Positions 23,516 through 35,215 are shown, counted from the first letter of the stretch. The stretch is 64,000 nucleotides of DNA from Porpolomopsis calyptriformis (GCA_951640195.1 OX621175.1:124001-188000); one strand, 5' to 3'. Made by a program: numbers and translations. The notes: generated by a model not told the origin, from the sequence alone.

Positions 23516-25093
23516 TCAGAGCCTCACGCAAAAACTATTGGGCGTAAACACCCCAACGGGATCAGCCTTCCTCCTTGCCGCCCTCAGGCGCTCATACTTC
23601 TCCCTCGTCTCAAAATATGTGTTCCAAACGGCATCGAGATTGAACTCGCCAAACGAACCCCACAGGACGCGGCGATCCTGCTTGCTGAATTTGCCATTAG
23701 GGCCGATACCTTCCTCCTCGTTGCGCTTATGCCACAGGGTCGCCGTCTTGCGGGCATGATCGCCATCGTAGAAAGCGTCGAGGGTGCAACATATAGTGGA
23801 GTCGCGCCAGGAAAACGCAGTGCCGTTGTTCGCGTTCGTCGTGAATTTGGAATATTTGCCACCAAAGCACTGGATCTGGGCGGAGATGTAGCAGCCGTTC
23901 AACTCGGGCGCGACGAGGCCGTCGATGCGTCGCGCAAGCCATTCGGGCCAGCCATCTTTGCCCAAGGTGGTGGAGTTGGTGAGATGGGTGCTCTTGATGT
24001 AGGGCAAATTGAATTCGCGGATGTTGCGGAAGATCCAGTCGGCGGTGAGCTGCGACATGGGCTTGACTTTGTCGGTGGACCAGATGGAAGGTTCGGCGAT
24101 GGCCTTGAACCAGCTGTCGTCGGGAACGTCTTGCGGGGCGAAGGGCACCCATTGCGCGTAGACGACGATCGTGCGCGGCCAGACCTTAAAGCCTTCTTTG
24201 CCGAAGATCTCTGGGTATTCGTCTTCCATGAAATCATCGGCTTCGGGGACGAGGGAGGGGAGGTGGAAGGACGAGGAGAGGACGCTGACGCAGAAGTCGT
24301 AATTGCGCGGGAAGCTGGGGTCGTCAGCCATGGCAGCGAGGAGGGTGAACAGCTTCTGGAGCGTTTCTGGCTTGTACCAGTACAGGGCCTTGAGGCCGCG
24401 GGACCCGACGTAGTCCTTGTCGTGGTAGACTTGGATAGTGAAGTGGGTGATGACGCCGAGATTGCCGGGAGATCCACCCAGGAGGGCGTGGAACATCTCC
24501 GGGTCGCTGTTGCGCGTGACCTCCTTAAAGTTGCCGTCATGGTCGACGAGCTCGATGGAGACGACATGGTCGCCAAATAGGCCGAAGGAGCGACCGAGCT
24601 GGCCGTAGCCACCTGTCTGGACGTGGCCGCCGAGATGGACGTTGACGCACTGGCCGTGGGGGACGAAGACTTGGTGCTGGCCCATCCAGGCGTTGAACTC
24701 ACCGAGAGCCCAAGAGACACTGGTGCGCACGTACGTCTTGCCGTCTCGGCCATCGAAGAGCCGGCGGTCATCGGTGCCGCGGAAGGAGTTTCGCAGGTCT
24801 AGCTGGATGTTGGGCGCTTCGGTGGATGAGGCACCGCTGTACTGGTGGCCGCCGGTGCGGACGGCGACGGCGATCTTCTTGGCCTTGGCGTACTTGAGCG
24901 TGACGGCGATGTCTTCTTTGGAAGAGGGCTGGATGAGGAGGGCTGGGCTCATGCGGTTCTGGTCCGCGTAGCTGGAGGTGGCATATTGGTACTGGAACCT
25001 ATTGTAGTCGGATGCTCCTACAGGGATCTGGGTGCCGGTGATGTTAGCGATGTGAACTGCCATGGTTCTTCTGTGGCAGAGATTGAAGCACAT
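23516..25093 (-). CDS. FAD-linked oxidase with PCMH and BBE domains
   Basis: A single exon encodes up to 525 residues. Met11 (MAVHIANITG, at 25063) is the likelier start, since the upstream ten residues do not look conserved. The FAD-binding half has RTGGHQYSGASS, whose histidine is the usual covalent FAD attachment site, and GGHVQTGGYGQLGRSFGLFGD. The C-terminal BBE-type segment reads ADPVGVFTPNSF. The family oxidises alcohols, sugars or alkaloid-like substrates with oxygen, so the substrate here cannot be told. No signal peptide is seen, unlike secreted berberine-bridge homologues. It may be cytosolic. GC content is higher than in its neighbours. Confidence 0.87.
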   Translation of the reverse strand: MCFNLCHRRTMAVHIANITGTQIPVGASDYNRFQYQYATSSYADQNRMSPALLIQPSSKEDIAVTLKYAKAKKIAVAVRTGGHQYSGASSTEAPNIQLDLRNSFRGTDDRRLFDGRDGKTYVRTSVSWALGEFNAWMGQHQVFVPHGQCVNVHLGGHVQTGGYGQLGRSFGLFGDHVVSIELVDHDGNFKEVTRNSDPEMFHALLGGSPGNLGVITHFTIQVYHDKDYVGSRGLKALYWYKPETLQKLFTLLAAMADDPSFPRNYDFCVSVLSSSFHLPSLVPEADDFMEDEYPEIFGKEGFKVWPRTIVVYAQWVPFAPQDVPDDSWFKAIAEPSIWSTDKVKPMSQLTADWIFRNIREFNLPYIKSTHLTNSTTLGKDGWPEWLARRIDGLVAPELNGCYISAQIQCFGGKYSKFTTNANNGTAFSWRDSTICCTLDAFYDGDHARKTATLWHKRNEEEGIGPNGKFSKQDRRVLWGSFGEFNLDAVWNTYFETREKYERLRAARRKADPVGVFTPNSFCVRL

Positions 25094-25338
25094 TCGCTTT
25101 ATATGTAGCGCTGCAGGCTGTGATCCGATCCTCTGGGGACTAGCCGAAATAAGCGAGATAGGAGAGATAGGCCTAGTGTTGCCGCCCAGTTAGAGTTCAT
25201 ACCGGTGCTAACTTTTCACCGGCTTTGAAAAATTGGACTGGACTGAGTCCATATGTTACATCTATATCCATCCGTCGTCTATACACAAACAAGAGCAACA
25301 TACAGCTAGGAAACAGAACACAGGCATATGAGGGGGCA

Positions 25339-27728
25339 CTACTTCGAGGTCAACTGAAACACATATCGCGGTACGCCATCCTGCTGGAGGACCCACTTCC
25401 TCTCCAGCTTGTACCCCTTCCTTTCTGGTAGCCAGATACTCCAAATGTACCAGTAAAAGACTCCGATGAGTGAGATTGACACGGCCACGAGGACATGCGA
25501 CTTGTTTTGGGCAAGATTCAATTTCAGTCACAAACGTTGAATCTAGACATGGGGTGCAACGTACGAGATAGGGCAGATGATTGTACACTCTCGATCCGGG
25601 CGCGGGTGGGAGAAGCGGGGCGAAAACGAGGAAGAGGTTCGAGAGGGCGAACATGACGACGATGATCTTGGGGGCGTGGAAGGGCGGGTTCCAGCCCCAC
25701 TTTCTATATGCCGGCGTGTATAACAGGAGGAGGCCGATCGAGACGAGCGTGTTTATCATTGCGAGCGAGTATGAAGATGCTGCCGCCCCAGAAAGAAAAA
25801 AAAACACCAAGTCAGAAAGCGATGCGCCCATGAGTATCACCCCCCGGGAAAACTCACTGTTAATCATGAAAAGGTATGCGTCTCCTGGAGGCAAGGCGAG
25901 TAGGAAAAGTACCGAAAACGTGTATAGGGTGAAAAGGCCTGGCAAGGGCGCGTTGAAGGGTTCGTTACTTGCAAAGAAAGAGGAGTAGGGTAGGATTCCT
26001 TCACGACCCAATTCTTGTATGACTTGTGGGGGAGGGGAGTATCACAAGGGGTCGTAGGGCGGATGAAAAACACTCACCTCGTCCCTGAGAGAATTGTGCC
26101 GAAAGGATGTTGCCCAAAAGAGAGAAAGCGATGAGGACACTCAACATCTAGTTGTTTGTGGTGAAATATGAAAAAGAAAAACCAGGGGGTACGGTACCCA
26201 CCTTCTCCATAGCCGTCCCAAACAAATTCCTGAAAAACAGGGCTCTATGCAATGCACGCCAGTGAGAAAAATAAAATGAAATACCAAGACAGGAACTCAC
26301 GCTACGATCCGGCGGCTCCCCAAGATATCCGCCTTGGACACCACCCCAAAGTAGGCAACGTTGACGAGCATATAGACGATGGTGACAGCAGGCATCGCTA
26401 GCGGGGCCGCGCGTTTGATGGTCCTCACCGGATCGCGAACTTCAGATAAGGCGTAGTTAACGTTAGAGTAGCCAATGAAGGACCTAGTTGTTGTTTTTTT
26501 TTTTTTTTTTGACCGCATGAGAAACAATCCGTTTAGATGGACTGCCGTTGGAAAAAAACAGGGGGCTACTCCCACCATATGACGTTATACAAGCTCGTGA
26601 CGAACGCATTCACACCCGTCCCGCTGCCCTCCCACATCTTGTCCCATTCGAAATTCCGCGGCTTCTCGTAGCCGTCCTTGAGGGCGAACGCGGGTACGCC
26701 CGAGAGGGACAGTATACCCGAAATGGCGATCGCGCTGAGGATGACGAGCTTGAACGCGCCCAGCGTGTTCTGCAAGCGGACCCCCCAGTTCAAGAGCGTG
26801 CCGTGAATGAGCAGGGTGAACGTCAGACACAGGAAGGCGACGAATCGGATGTTGTACAGTGTCGGCTCCATGGAAAGAGCGTTGATGACATCTTATATGC
26901 GGATATCAGCGGGGGGGGAAAGCTGGGGGGAGGATGCAGAAAGGCGACGCACATTCGCCGAATACAACGCTGTTAGCGGTAGCAGTTCCCTGGAAGAAGA
27001 CGGCATGATCAGAGAGAAAGTATGGGAAAGGAATGAGCAGAAACTGACGGTGACGACAGCATAAAAGGTGAAAGTGCATGTAGTGAGAAACCTAGGACGC
27101 CGGTACATGTACTCGAGATAATTCTTCTCGCCTCCACTTCGTGGTAATCCCTATTTTTGTGAAAATAGTCATTAGATTATTGAAAGAACGGGCAGATTCC
27201 ACAAAGGGCCCGGCGTTCTTACCGTCCCTAGTTCGACGTATACGGTTGTTCCGCACGCGGCGATAAGAGCCCCGAGAAGCCACATGAGCAGAGCAACGCC
27301 GACGCTGCCAGAGGTGCGGAGGATTGCACTAGGAGTGGCATAAATTCTTGATGAATGAAAAAGATGTTTTGATTTTAAAGCCGGATGAGGATGTTTCGCA
27401 GGTTGAGAAAAACGGATGCATACCCCGTTCCGATTACTCTATTGAATACAAGAAAGATGGCACTAACGAGCCCTAGAGAACCGGTATTAGCCTGTGGCGT
27501 CTTCTGGGAGAGTAAGCTGTAACCTAGCTGTCTCTTTTCACGCGGAACACTGTCGAAAGACTCGCCACTCTGCGTTGCACCTTGCAAGGCAAAATGAGAT
27601 TATAGTGCGAGGAGCGAGATTATCTGTTTACCATCGATCTCATTTGTTAGGTCCAGGGAGGTATTCTCTGCAAGCAGACGAGGAGCGCCCGGTGAGGATT
27701 CGGAAAGCAATAATGGATCAGTCTCCAT
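25339..27728 (-). CDS. Amino acid permease of the APC/MUP1 (methionine permease) type
   Basis: About eleven introns split the gene. ATG 27728 opens METDPLLLSESS. After a polar N-terminus comes RQLGLVSAIFLVFNRVIGTG across a 51 bp intron, then IYATPSAILRTSGSVG, LPRSGGEKNYLEYMYRRP, the long LNWGVRLQNTLGAFKLV helix and YSNVNYALSEVRDPVRTIK, which is a hallmark of the MUP1/LAT group. The later helices (MLSVLIAFSLLGNILSAQFS, GREGILPYSSFFAS) and a C-terminal WVLQQDGVPRY tail follow. About twelve membrane helices are expected, in the plasma membrane, importing methionine or related amino acids. The substrate is by family only. No lesion was found. Confidence 0.85.
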
Positions 27729-28084
27729 ATCCCTTCAATTGCCCACTCCCCAGTCTGAACAAAAAAAGAAAGAAAAGAAAAAGAATCGTGATGGAAGGGA
27801 GGAGAGGAGGGCAGAGAGAGAGGCAGGCAGCAAGCTTTCAGCGGTGAGGCTGCCAGATTGAGAACATAGTTTGCGATTCGGCGAAAGCTTGAAGCTTAAG
27901 TGGCACCTGAACGCTGTTCAAGCCCGCGGGATCATGACTGTTGACGATGCTGAGGTGTTGCGATGGGGATACCGTAGGCCACTGGAAGGATGTAGGAGGG
28001 AAAGGGGGAGGAGGAGGAGTGAATGATTCAAAGTTCGGGTGATAGAATCTAGACTCTTCAGTCAGGCACAAGGTTGATGTCCTT
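27729..28084. other. Upstream region of the permease gene
   Basis: No gene is visible. It is A-rich at 27755-27785 and ends at the CCTT target duplication of the transposon at 28085. Confidence 0.4.
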
Positions 28085-28879
28085 CACTACGGGAAGAAAA
28101 ATCACTGAAATACATTGTGTAAAATCACTGAAAAGTAATCAGACAGCTGAATACTTTCCAGCGATGTCACTGGAAAAAGCAGTGATAAAAAAGTCAATGA
28201 ATGTCTCGTTTTGCTGTCTAAAATGTAGTGACTTGCTCACTGCAATCGAGTTACTCAGTAACTGCAATAAAATATAAAGAATTGTGAAAAAACAGTTTTT
28301 AATAGCTCAGCCTTATACCCACACATTTGGACACCAGGTCGGTTGCATGTTAGCATTGACTTATTAAAATACCCTGCTATGGGTTTGAACTCACGAACTT
28401 TGGGATACACACACAAAAACCCAACTTAACCACTAGACAATATTCATCACATTATTCATAGACATCAATGCATAGTTGTACCATTCAATGTTGATGCCCC
28501 ACCTTTGATTACTGCCTGCATCGAGCCAAGCACCCTTGCACAGTGCCACTGGACCCCCCAAGCCCAGCTGCTGACCGAATTGAACTTTACCACTGTGGTA
28601 GACCTTACAATAATTGTGCAATTGATCAGCTTTAATAATCAGTGAGTTAGTTGGTTTCAATAGATGACTATCCAGTGAGTCGACCAGTCACTGATAGCCA
28701 GTGCGTGCAAAATCTTCTTGAGATGTTTTCCAGTGATAAAGTGATCAAGTTACTTTCTAAGCAGTGATGAGTGATACTCACTGAATACACGCGAGTCCTG
28801 TTTACAATAACTTAGTCACTTTTTTTCAGACTTTCAGTGATATTTGTACTGGTTATCGGTGATTTTCCATCCCGTAGTG
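28085..28879. mobile_element. Non-autonomous DNA transposon with CACTA-type ends (about 795 bp)
   Basis: The left end CACTACGGGAAGAAAAATCAC (21 bases, of which about 19 pair) mirrors the right end, whose complement reads CACTACGGGATGGAAAATCAC. CCTT flanks both sides (28081-28084 and 28880-28883) as a 4 bp duplication; classical CACTA elements make 3 bp. Many CACTG/CAGTG copies crowd both ends, typical of subterminal transposase-binding sites. No transposase ORF is inside. It ends 25 bp before the start codon of the NB-ARC-TPR gene and must supply or separate its promoter. Confidence 0.8.
28340..28445 (-). repeat. tRNA-like segment (possible SINE head) inside the transposon
   Basis: On the minus strand, a perfect A-box match TGGTTAAGTTGG (complement of 28421-28432) is followed 30 bases later by the B-box GTTCAAACC (complement of 28382-28390). 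That is the spacing of a Pol III internal promoter. The rest does not fold into a convincing tRNA, so a tRNA-derived SINE or relic is likelier than a working tRNA. The 3' limit is unclear. Confidence 0.45.
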
Positions 28880-28903
28880 CCTTCGTTTTGTACTTTCTCC
28901 ATC

Positions 28904-31181
28904 ATGACTCTCCCCACCACTCAGATTCACGACAGTACGGTCAACCTTATCGGGCGTGATCAATACACCTTCAATATTGTCTTTCCACAAGGTAAGGCAA
29001 TTTCGTATAAGCGCTCTATATCTCATCTGCCTCTTTATCAACTAGATCGCGAGCCAGAGCCAGCATCACCACGATCCATCAACGATTCCCCCATTGGTCA
29101 TCTCTCTGTCCACTTTACCGGAAGACAGAACGAAATGGATTTCTTACAGAACGCTTTGAGCAACGTGCAGAACGATATACCAGGCTGTTGTGCTGTATAT
29201 GGCATGCCTGGTGTCGGCAAGTCGTTGCTGGTATTACATTACGCCAAAGTATGCTTCGATCGAGGCCAGTACTCATATATATTCTGGGTATCTGCCACCA
29301 GTGTCGACAAACTAAACGATGGACTTTCGAAAGTTCTCGATCTCATCTGTCATCCCGATCGCTACCTGCCGGACCAATATGCGAAACTGACTGCAGCTCG
29401 ACTGTGGTTGGAAAATGCCCATGAGGATTGGCTTCTGATCTTCGACAACGTCGATAGAAGCTCGGTTGATTTCTTTCGGGCGCACCTCCCTCGCAGAAAT
29501 GGACGAGGCCATATCATCTACACCACACGGACTGAGGACGTCGCCGAGTCTCTGGTGACTTTGGAAGGAAATCAGCGATCAATGTTTCAACTATATCCTC
29601 TTGAATGTCGCGATTCCGCGAATCTTCTCTTACAAGATGCTGGTGTTGATATGAGGACTGTAACACCTTCTGAAGTAGCCCGTGCCGAGCAATTGGTTGA
29701 ATGCGTTGGTCGCTTACCTCTTGCCGTTGTCCAAGCGGCATCATTTATGAGAAAAACCCATACCACGCTCCATGAAATGTACGACTTGTACATGGGCAAT
29801 GAAAAGATAGATGTAAGTTTATATACACTTAACTATCATTCACATTCTTATCCCCTGGTAATGACAGATCGTCGAATGGGAGAACGACCTAACTCCTTAC
29901 CAGGAGCGATCGGTGGCAACGACGTTCACCAAACAGTTCGATCAACTGCAAAAAGAATCGATCGATATTAGCAATCTCTTCAGAATTCTTTCTTTTCTTG
30001 ACCCAGAGATTATCACCATTTCGATGATTACCAAAGGAGCGAAAGAGTGGCTGCACCCACACAAGCCATTAGAAGCTGTTCGATCTCAACCCGAACACGA
30101 TTCTGATATATTCGCCGAGTTTCGTTCATTGGTTTCCCTCCTTTCCTCAACGACGAAATTCCGGACGGCTGTACAGAAACTACAGGCGTTATCTTTGGTG
30201 GAATATCGATCTACTGCGCAAAGTCCTTCACTGTGGATGCACGACTTAATCCGATTTCTGAGGCACGAAGGCGCGAAGAAAGAAGACACATATCGCGAAT
30301 GGCTCCAGTCATCAATCTCGCTCGTTTGTGGTGCGTTGCGACACATAAGAGATCCCCAATCAACGGAATGCTGGGCTGAATGTGAAGAGTTCATGCCACA
30401 TTTACGATCGCTTAATCGGTGGAGTAATGAGTATGGTGTGAACTTGGAACTGATTGACGCAAATGCGCAGATTGGGTTATATTTGGCGGGTCGAGGAAGA
30501 TACGATGACGCTGAATTGCTGCTGAAGCAAGTTCTTGAAGCATACGAAACGAAGTTTGGATGCAAGAACGTGTTTACGCTTAGTTCGGTCAATGACCTCG
30601 CGCGCATTTATCGATTACAAGGACGATACGAAGAAGCTGAGACACTCTTCAAGTGTGCATTGTCTGGAAGAGAGGACCATCTGGGCGCCGACCACCCAGA
30701 CACGCTCGTGTCGGTGAACAACCTCGGACTTGTTTACCAGTCGCAAGGACGATACGATGAGGCTGAGGCCCTCTTCAAGCGGACATTAGCTAGCTACGAG
30801 GATCGTTTGGGCGCAGATCACCCACCTACGCTTATGTCGGTGAACAACCTCGGACTTGTTTACCTGGCACAAGGACGATACGATGAGGCAGAGACCCTCT
30901 TCAAGCGGGCATTAGCTGGCAATGAGGATCATTTGGGCGGTGACCACCCATGCACGCTTATATCAGCACACAACCTTGCAAGCGCTTACCACTCACAAAG
31001 ACGATACGATGAGGCGGAAACACTCTACAAGCGAGCTATTCCCGGCCTTGAGAAGTCCATAGAGGCTCACCATCCATTTACTCAGTTTGCGACAAAGAGC
31101 CTTGCTGATCTCTATAGGTTACAAGGGCGATGTGATGAAGCTGAATCTATTATACAGAGCTACTCTATCTCTACATCGTAA
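28904..31181 (+). CDS. NLR-like STAND protein: N-terminal motif,NB-ARC, TPR repeats
   Basis: Three exons (28904-28991, 29046-29812, 29868-31181) give 722 residues. Exon 1 encodes QIHDSTVNLIGRDQYTFN and ends at a phase-1 intron after PQ, exactly like the two NACHT-WD40 genes. NB-ARC follows: P-loop GMPGVGKS (residues about 82-89), Walker B LLIFDNVD, the sensor IIYTTRTED and the GxP-like GRLPLAV. The winged-helix region has FRILSFLDPEI and SLWMHDLIRFL. The C-terminus has about six 42-residue kinesin-light-chain-type TPRs, most reading RYDEAETLFKRAL and ADHPxTLxSVNNLG. The role by family is ligand-triggered oligomerisation in immunity or incompatibility. A DNA transposon lies 25 bp upstream of the ATG. 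Confidence 0.92.
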
Positions 31182-33294
31182 ACCTTCCAATATTTGTATT
31201 TAATGATCAAACAAACGTTGGACATTCGATTCATACGTTATCGTCAACGTTTTCCCTTCTCCAGTTCATTTAATCAAGGAGGCTGTAGCTTGGGATAGTA
31301 ATCCTAATGGAGGTCTTGCCAGACAATGAGCCAATGATAAATCGGCAGGGACCCTCAGCAGCGACCTTCCAAAGAAGCCGATACAAGCCTACAAAACCAA
31401 AGCAAATCGACGAGGATGATGAACAGGGCGATGCAGAGGGAGGCTGTCACAACCGTCCAAAGGAGGAATGAAAAACAGATCGGGTTTGAGAATGTCGACA
31501 AGGAAACTCTCGCATGCAATCAGGTGACTGATGACCTGCAGATGTATGGGCGAGTGATGGAAACCATAAGCCGTCTGTAAGTCGCCGATGTGGGTGGTCT
31601 CATGGCATGAGACCAATCAGACTGGTTAGGTATGAGAATGTCAGTAAGGAAACTCTTGAGTGACTGATCCAACCGTCCAGCGATAATCTGCAAATGTAGC
31701 ATTTCTCCTCGATGAGTTCAAGAGCGTGCAAGCGAAGACGGCAGTGCCTGTCTGATTCTGCAAACAGATGGATAGGCGGTCCCTTGGCATGCAGACGACG
31801 GATCGTCTCCTCGTTAGACAGACCTTCGGAGCTGAGGATTGCTCGGTCGGAGGGGGACCGAGGGGGGCATAGCGGAGTGAGAAGACTGCTGTTCCCCATT
31901 ATGGTGATAGTAGGCTCTGTTTTGAAAATGGGAGTGCGACGAAGATGAACAGGAACACTCATTTTCCTCAGGTCGTGCATCGCTTCTCCTTGCGTTCTTT
32001 TAATGACTGCTCACCCTTTAGTCTGCCTAGATCCTTCTCCTTGTATAATTGCCTAGGCGATCGGAACCATTCTCGATTCTGCTCTTTCACCTATCCACTT
32101 GGTCCCTATTAGTTAGCTGTAAGCTCCAGCTTGAGCTTTGTAATGGCAGACACGGGATTGAGGCCCTTTGGACACATGCGCGAGCCTAATGCAATGGGAG
32201 TTGAATGCGAAGCAGGACAGTCAGTGGGAGTATGAATAAGCGGACGATGTGAAAATAGCCAATAGTTGAAGATGGTGTGGCACCGATCCAAGCTAAACTC
32301 ATTCCGCAACTTCCCCTTCCTCTCTGTGCGCGTAGGGGCATCAGCACATAGCGTTTACCGGGTCTCTGGTTTAGAGGTACTCACTCTCGAATTGAACATC
32401 CATCTATATGTCTGCATCAATGTAGCCAGGCCAAGGTACTCATCCTAATTCCACCAATACGGTGGGCACGAAGTAGAGCAGCATGCACACAGCATGCACT
32501 CGTACAATCCGTGGAGTTTCTTGTGGTCTTCCGGTGATTGTAAGAATTTTCTCAGGTGGGTAGTCATGTTGCAGGTAGGGTTGAATAGATTTGTATTGTC
32601 TGTAAAACAACGTAAGGCCCAATACAAGGTCTTTCATGATATACACTGATGGTAAAAGTCTATGGTTAGGTAAGGCAATGATTCGTAGAGGGGGGTCCAA
32701 ACATACTATGGGGAAAAGGGCAAAATTTTGTTCTGGTCACGGTCTGACAGAGAGGCAATGCCGGTCGATATTCATTGTACACGAGCCGCAGATGTTCTCT
32801 ACAAGACTGACAGAAGGTCAGAATGGAATCGATCTCATTCTTTATTTTAATCAGGGCATCGAGGATCTATGTGCACAGCATTTAAACTCGACAAAGGGAT
32901 CAAAATAGGGGTGTAGCGTACCATAGGACCAGTTTGGTTCAAGTTGATGGTATACAATTGTAACATAGGTTTCTTGGTTGGTTCGTCGGGGTTCTATGAC
33001 CTTGAAATCAGCATATGTATGAAAAAAGGGCGTCTAGAATTCGACAATGGTCCAATATAAACACAGGTTGTTTCCGTTGACGATGTAAAGTTATCATAAG
33101 GTAAAGAGTTCGACACTCACCCGGTAAATCTTGAACTCCTTTTCTCATTGAACGACCACAAGATTATGATATCCTTTGCAAAAACCACTACAAGTCGTTG
33201 ACGATCATAGCATGTCCAAGCCACTAACCACATCTATTACTGTCAGATTCCTTCTTTATCATAGTTGCCCATGACGCTGACACTGGGTAATTAG
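31182..33294. other. Gene-poor stretch with decayed coding sequence
   Basis: Apart from the Prp18-like fragment, I see no gene. Two related segments (about 31505-31545 and 31630-31700), each translating on the minus strand like HLQxI...SFLxDIL, look like a degenerate tandem duplication. The part 32000-33290 has no ORF that I can support. Confidence 0.35.
31600..31980 (-). pseudogene. Fragment with a Prp18/Prp4-type splicing factor motif (SFM)
   Basis: Residues 52-93 of this ORF (31827-31702) read LSNEETIRRLHAKGPPIHLF and on to RLRLHALELIEEK. This matches the SFM motif of pre-mRNA splicing factor Prp18 almost word for word. The C-terminal Prp18 domain, which binds Slu7 and the U5 snRNP, is missing; the frame runs into unrelated sequence and stops. 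I therefore read it as a broken partial copy, with the real gene elsewhere. It could instead be an exon of a gene whose other exons I failed to see. Confidence 0.5.
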
Positions 33295-33729
33295 GTGGCT
33301 ACGACTCCAATGGAATTAGAGATTCCGCAACGACAAACCAACGGTCGTCTCATGTTCTACGGTATTCAGACAACCGAGGATTGGCTCGCCAATTACACAA
33401 AAATGCACAGGAAGGACTACGATCTTCCTGTCTGTATCTCCAATATACTCAATTTGAGTTATGCGCTTTGGCTTCTGAAGATACACACTGGCATCAATAG
33501 CCTCAAGATTAGGACAGTTCTCCCCGATCATACACCCATACCCCCCGCTCGCAAGGGAACCCAACAGAGCGTTCCGTTGCCGAAATGTGGGACCCCCATC
33601 GTCTCGATCTGTTCGTCCAAACCACGTTCGTTTCAGAAGAGACCTAGTCAGGTGAAGGTGGACCTGCTGAAGCAGATTATGGGCGGGTTAGAACCGAGAT
33701 GGTGGGTTGATGATGTGGACAGGCATTGA
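33295..33729 (+). CDS. Hypothetical ORF, 144 codons
   Basis: The frame opens at GTG 33295 and its first ATG is 33310 (MELEIPQRQTNGRLMFYGIQ). The end, VDLLKQIMGGLEPRWWVDDVDRH, looks like a designed protein end. I recognise no family. It may be the last exon of a spliced gene, or chance. Confidence 0.25.
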   Translation: MATTPMELEIPQRQTNGRLMFYGIQTTEDWLANYTKMHRKDYDLPVCISNILNLSYALWLLKIHTGINSLKIRTVLPDHTPIPPARKGTQQSVPLPKCGTPIVSICSSKPRSFQKRPSQVKVDLLKQIMGGLEPRWWVDDVDRH

Positions 33730-34422
33730 GCCGAGTCGTGGCGGGTGTCGTGTCGTTTGTTGAGCTGGCTGTGCCTATGGTTCGAGGCTTCTTTGTAAAT
33801 AAATTCAATACACTCTCCACCCAAGCCCAAGCCCAAAATTGATCAGATTTACATTCGGTGATGACACCACTAGTATGAGAACTCGGTTGGGATCCCCAGT
33901 TCGGGGTTGAGATCCAGCAGCGTGACGGTATCCTAACGGGGTATTCTGACCGGAGGAACGGTTTATATCGAATCCAGAAGACGCCCGACTCCAGAAGGGA
34001 AAAAAATGATAGGTTGGTCTGTTTTAAAGGCAGCATATTTTATCAAACGACTGTAAAGCCAAAGAAAAATCTATTCCTGGCTGTCCTGTTCTTGCAGGAC
34101 CACCAGGGATAGGTTTATGGATAAACGCAGTAGATCGTTGAATCGCAGCGTCCAAGCCCACAAACCTACTCTTGGATCTTGATGTATTCCTCCGTGAACA
34201 ATGGGATCCGCTACGATGGGTTGAGTTCGCTGTTTGACAACCTGGGCGATTGATGAGTGATCCTGTAAGTCGCCGATGTGGGTGGCCTCATGATTTATCG
34301 AAACAAACGTGCGATGAAATTGGAGGCGGCGTGGGAAGACGAAAGGGGACAATCGATTCTTGGTTTCAAAATGTAAAATACAGGGTGATGATAATGTTAT
34401 CTTCAACATCTTTCCATTTCAT
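33730..34422. other. Intergenic stretch; nothing certain
   Basis: It contains a 29 bp sequence (34264-34292) nearly identical to 31576-31604. A minus ORF (34071-34409) covers it but has no recognisable content. The 3' end of the cyclophilin gene lies to the right. Confidence 0.35.
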
Positions 34423-35088
34423 TTAATAATTGAGGACGCCACAGTCTGCGATGGTGATTCTGGCCGAAGTCTTGCCAGACGATGAGCCGCGGCCCTCGAC
34501 CGTCTTGACGACTTCCATGCCAGAAACGACTTCGCCTGGAGGGATGGAGAGAAGATGAGAAATGGATATGAGAAATGGATATGAGGATATAAGACGAAAC
34601 TGACCGAAGACGACGTGCTTCCCGTCGAGCCAGGAAGTGACGACGGTGGTGATAAAGAATTGGGATCCGTTCGTGCCGGGACCCGAGTTAGCCATCGAGA
34701 GCAGACCTGGCTTGTCATGCTTTTGGATAAAGTTTTCATCTACAAGATGATGTTGAAAGGAGCGGTCGACGGAGAGAGAAAGACGGTTACCAGCAAACTT
34801 TTCGCCGTAGATGGATCGGCCGCCGGTGCCGTTGCCGGCGGTGAAATCGCCGCCTTGGAGCATGAAGTCGGGGATGACGCGGTGGAAGGCGGAGCCCTTG
34901 TAGCCGAAGCCGTGTTGGCCGGTGCAGAGCTCGCGGAAATTCCTGGCGGTTTTAGGGACGACGTCGTCGTAAAGGAGGAATTCGATGCGTCCCTCAGGGC
35001 TGCCGCCGATTTCGATATCGAACTGCAAGGGTGGGTTAGGTATATGTGAGTGGTGGTGGTGATGGTGGGACATACGAATACACGAGAC
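34423..35088 (-). CDS. Cyclophilin-type peptidyl-prolyl cis-trans isomerase
   Basis: Four exons (35088-35074, 35022-34791, 34739-34605, 34535-34423) give 164 residues, the size of a single-domain cyclophilin A. The catalytic region is complete: [22 protein letters not shown] (22 residues; Arg in FHRVIP, Gln in FMLQGG), then [27 protein letters not shown] and a short end. It catalyses proline isomerisation in protein folding and is the usual target of cyclosporin. No signal peptide or retention signal is seen, so it is cytosolic. Confidence 0.94.
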   Translation of the reverse strand, partial: VSCIRMSHHHHHHSHIPNPPLQFDIEIGGSPEGRIEFLLYDDVVPKTARNFRELCTGQHGFGYKGSAFHRVIPDFMLQGGDFTAGNGTGGRSIYGEKFAGNRLSLSVDRSFQHHLVDENFIQKHDKPGLLSMANSGPGTNGSQFFITTVVTSWLDGKHVVFGQFRLISSYPFLISISHLLSIPPGEVVSGMEVVKTVEGRGSSSGKTSARITIADCGVLNY

Positions 35089-35215
35089 ATGGTGGATAAA
35101 GTGAAAGGATGGTTGGAGTGAAGATGAGATTTTATATATGACGGTTCGGGTGTTACCGTTATAGATCGGATATGATAAGTCGGGAATCGGAATGGTCTAG
35201 ATCGTTCCATTACAT

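Noticed and set aside
23729..24580. A 283-codon plus-strand ORF opposite the FAD oxidase gene
   Set aside because: It is a high-GC antisense shadow of a clear enzyme with conserved motifs.
28382..28440. A functional tRNA gene
   Set aside because: A and B boxes fit, but I could not form an acceptor stem or a sensible anticodon arm.
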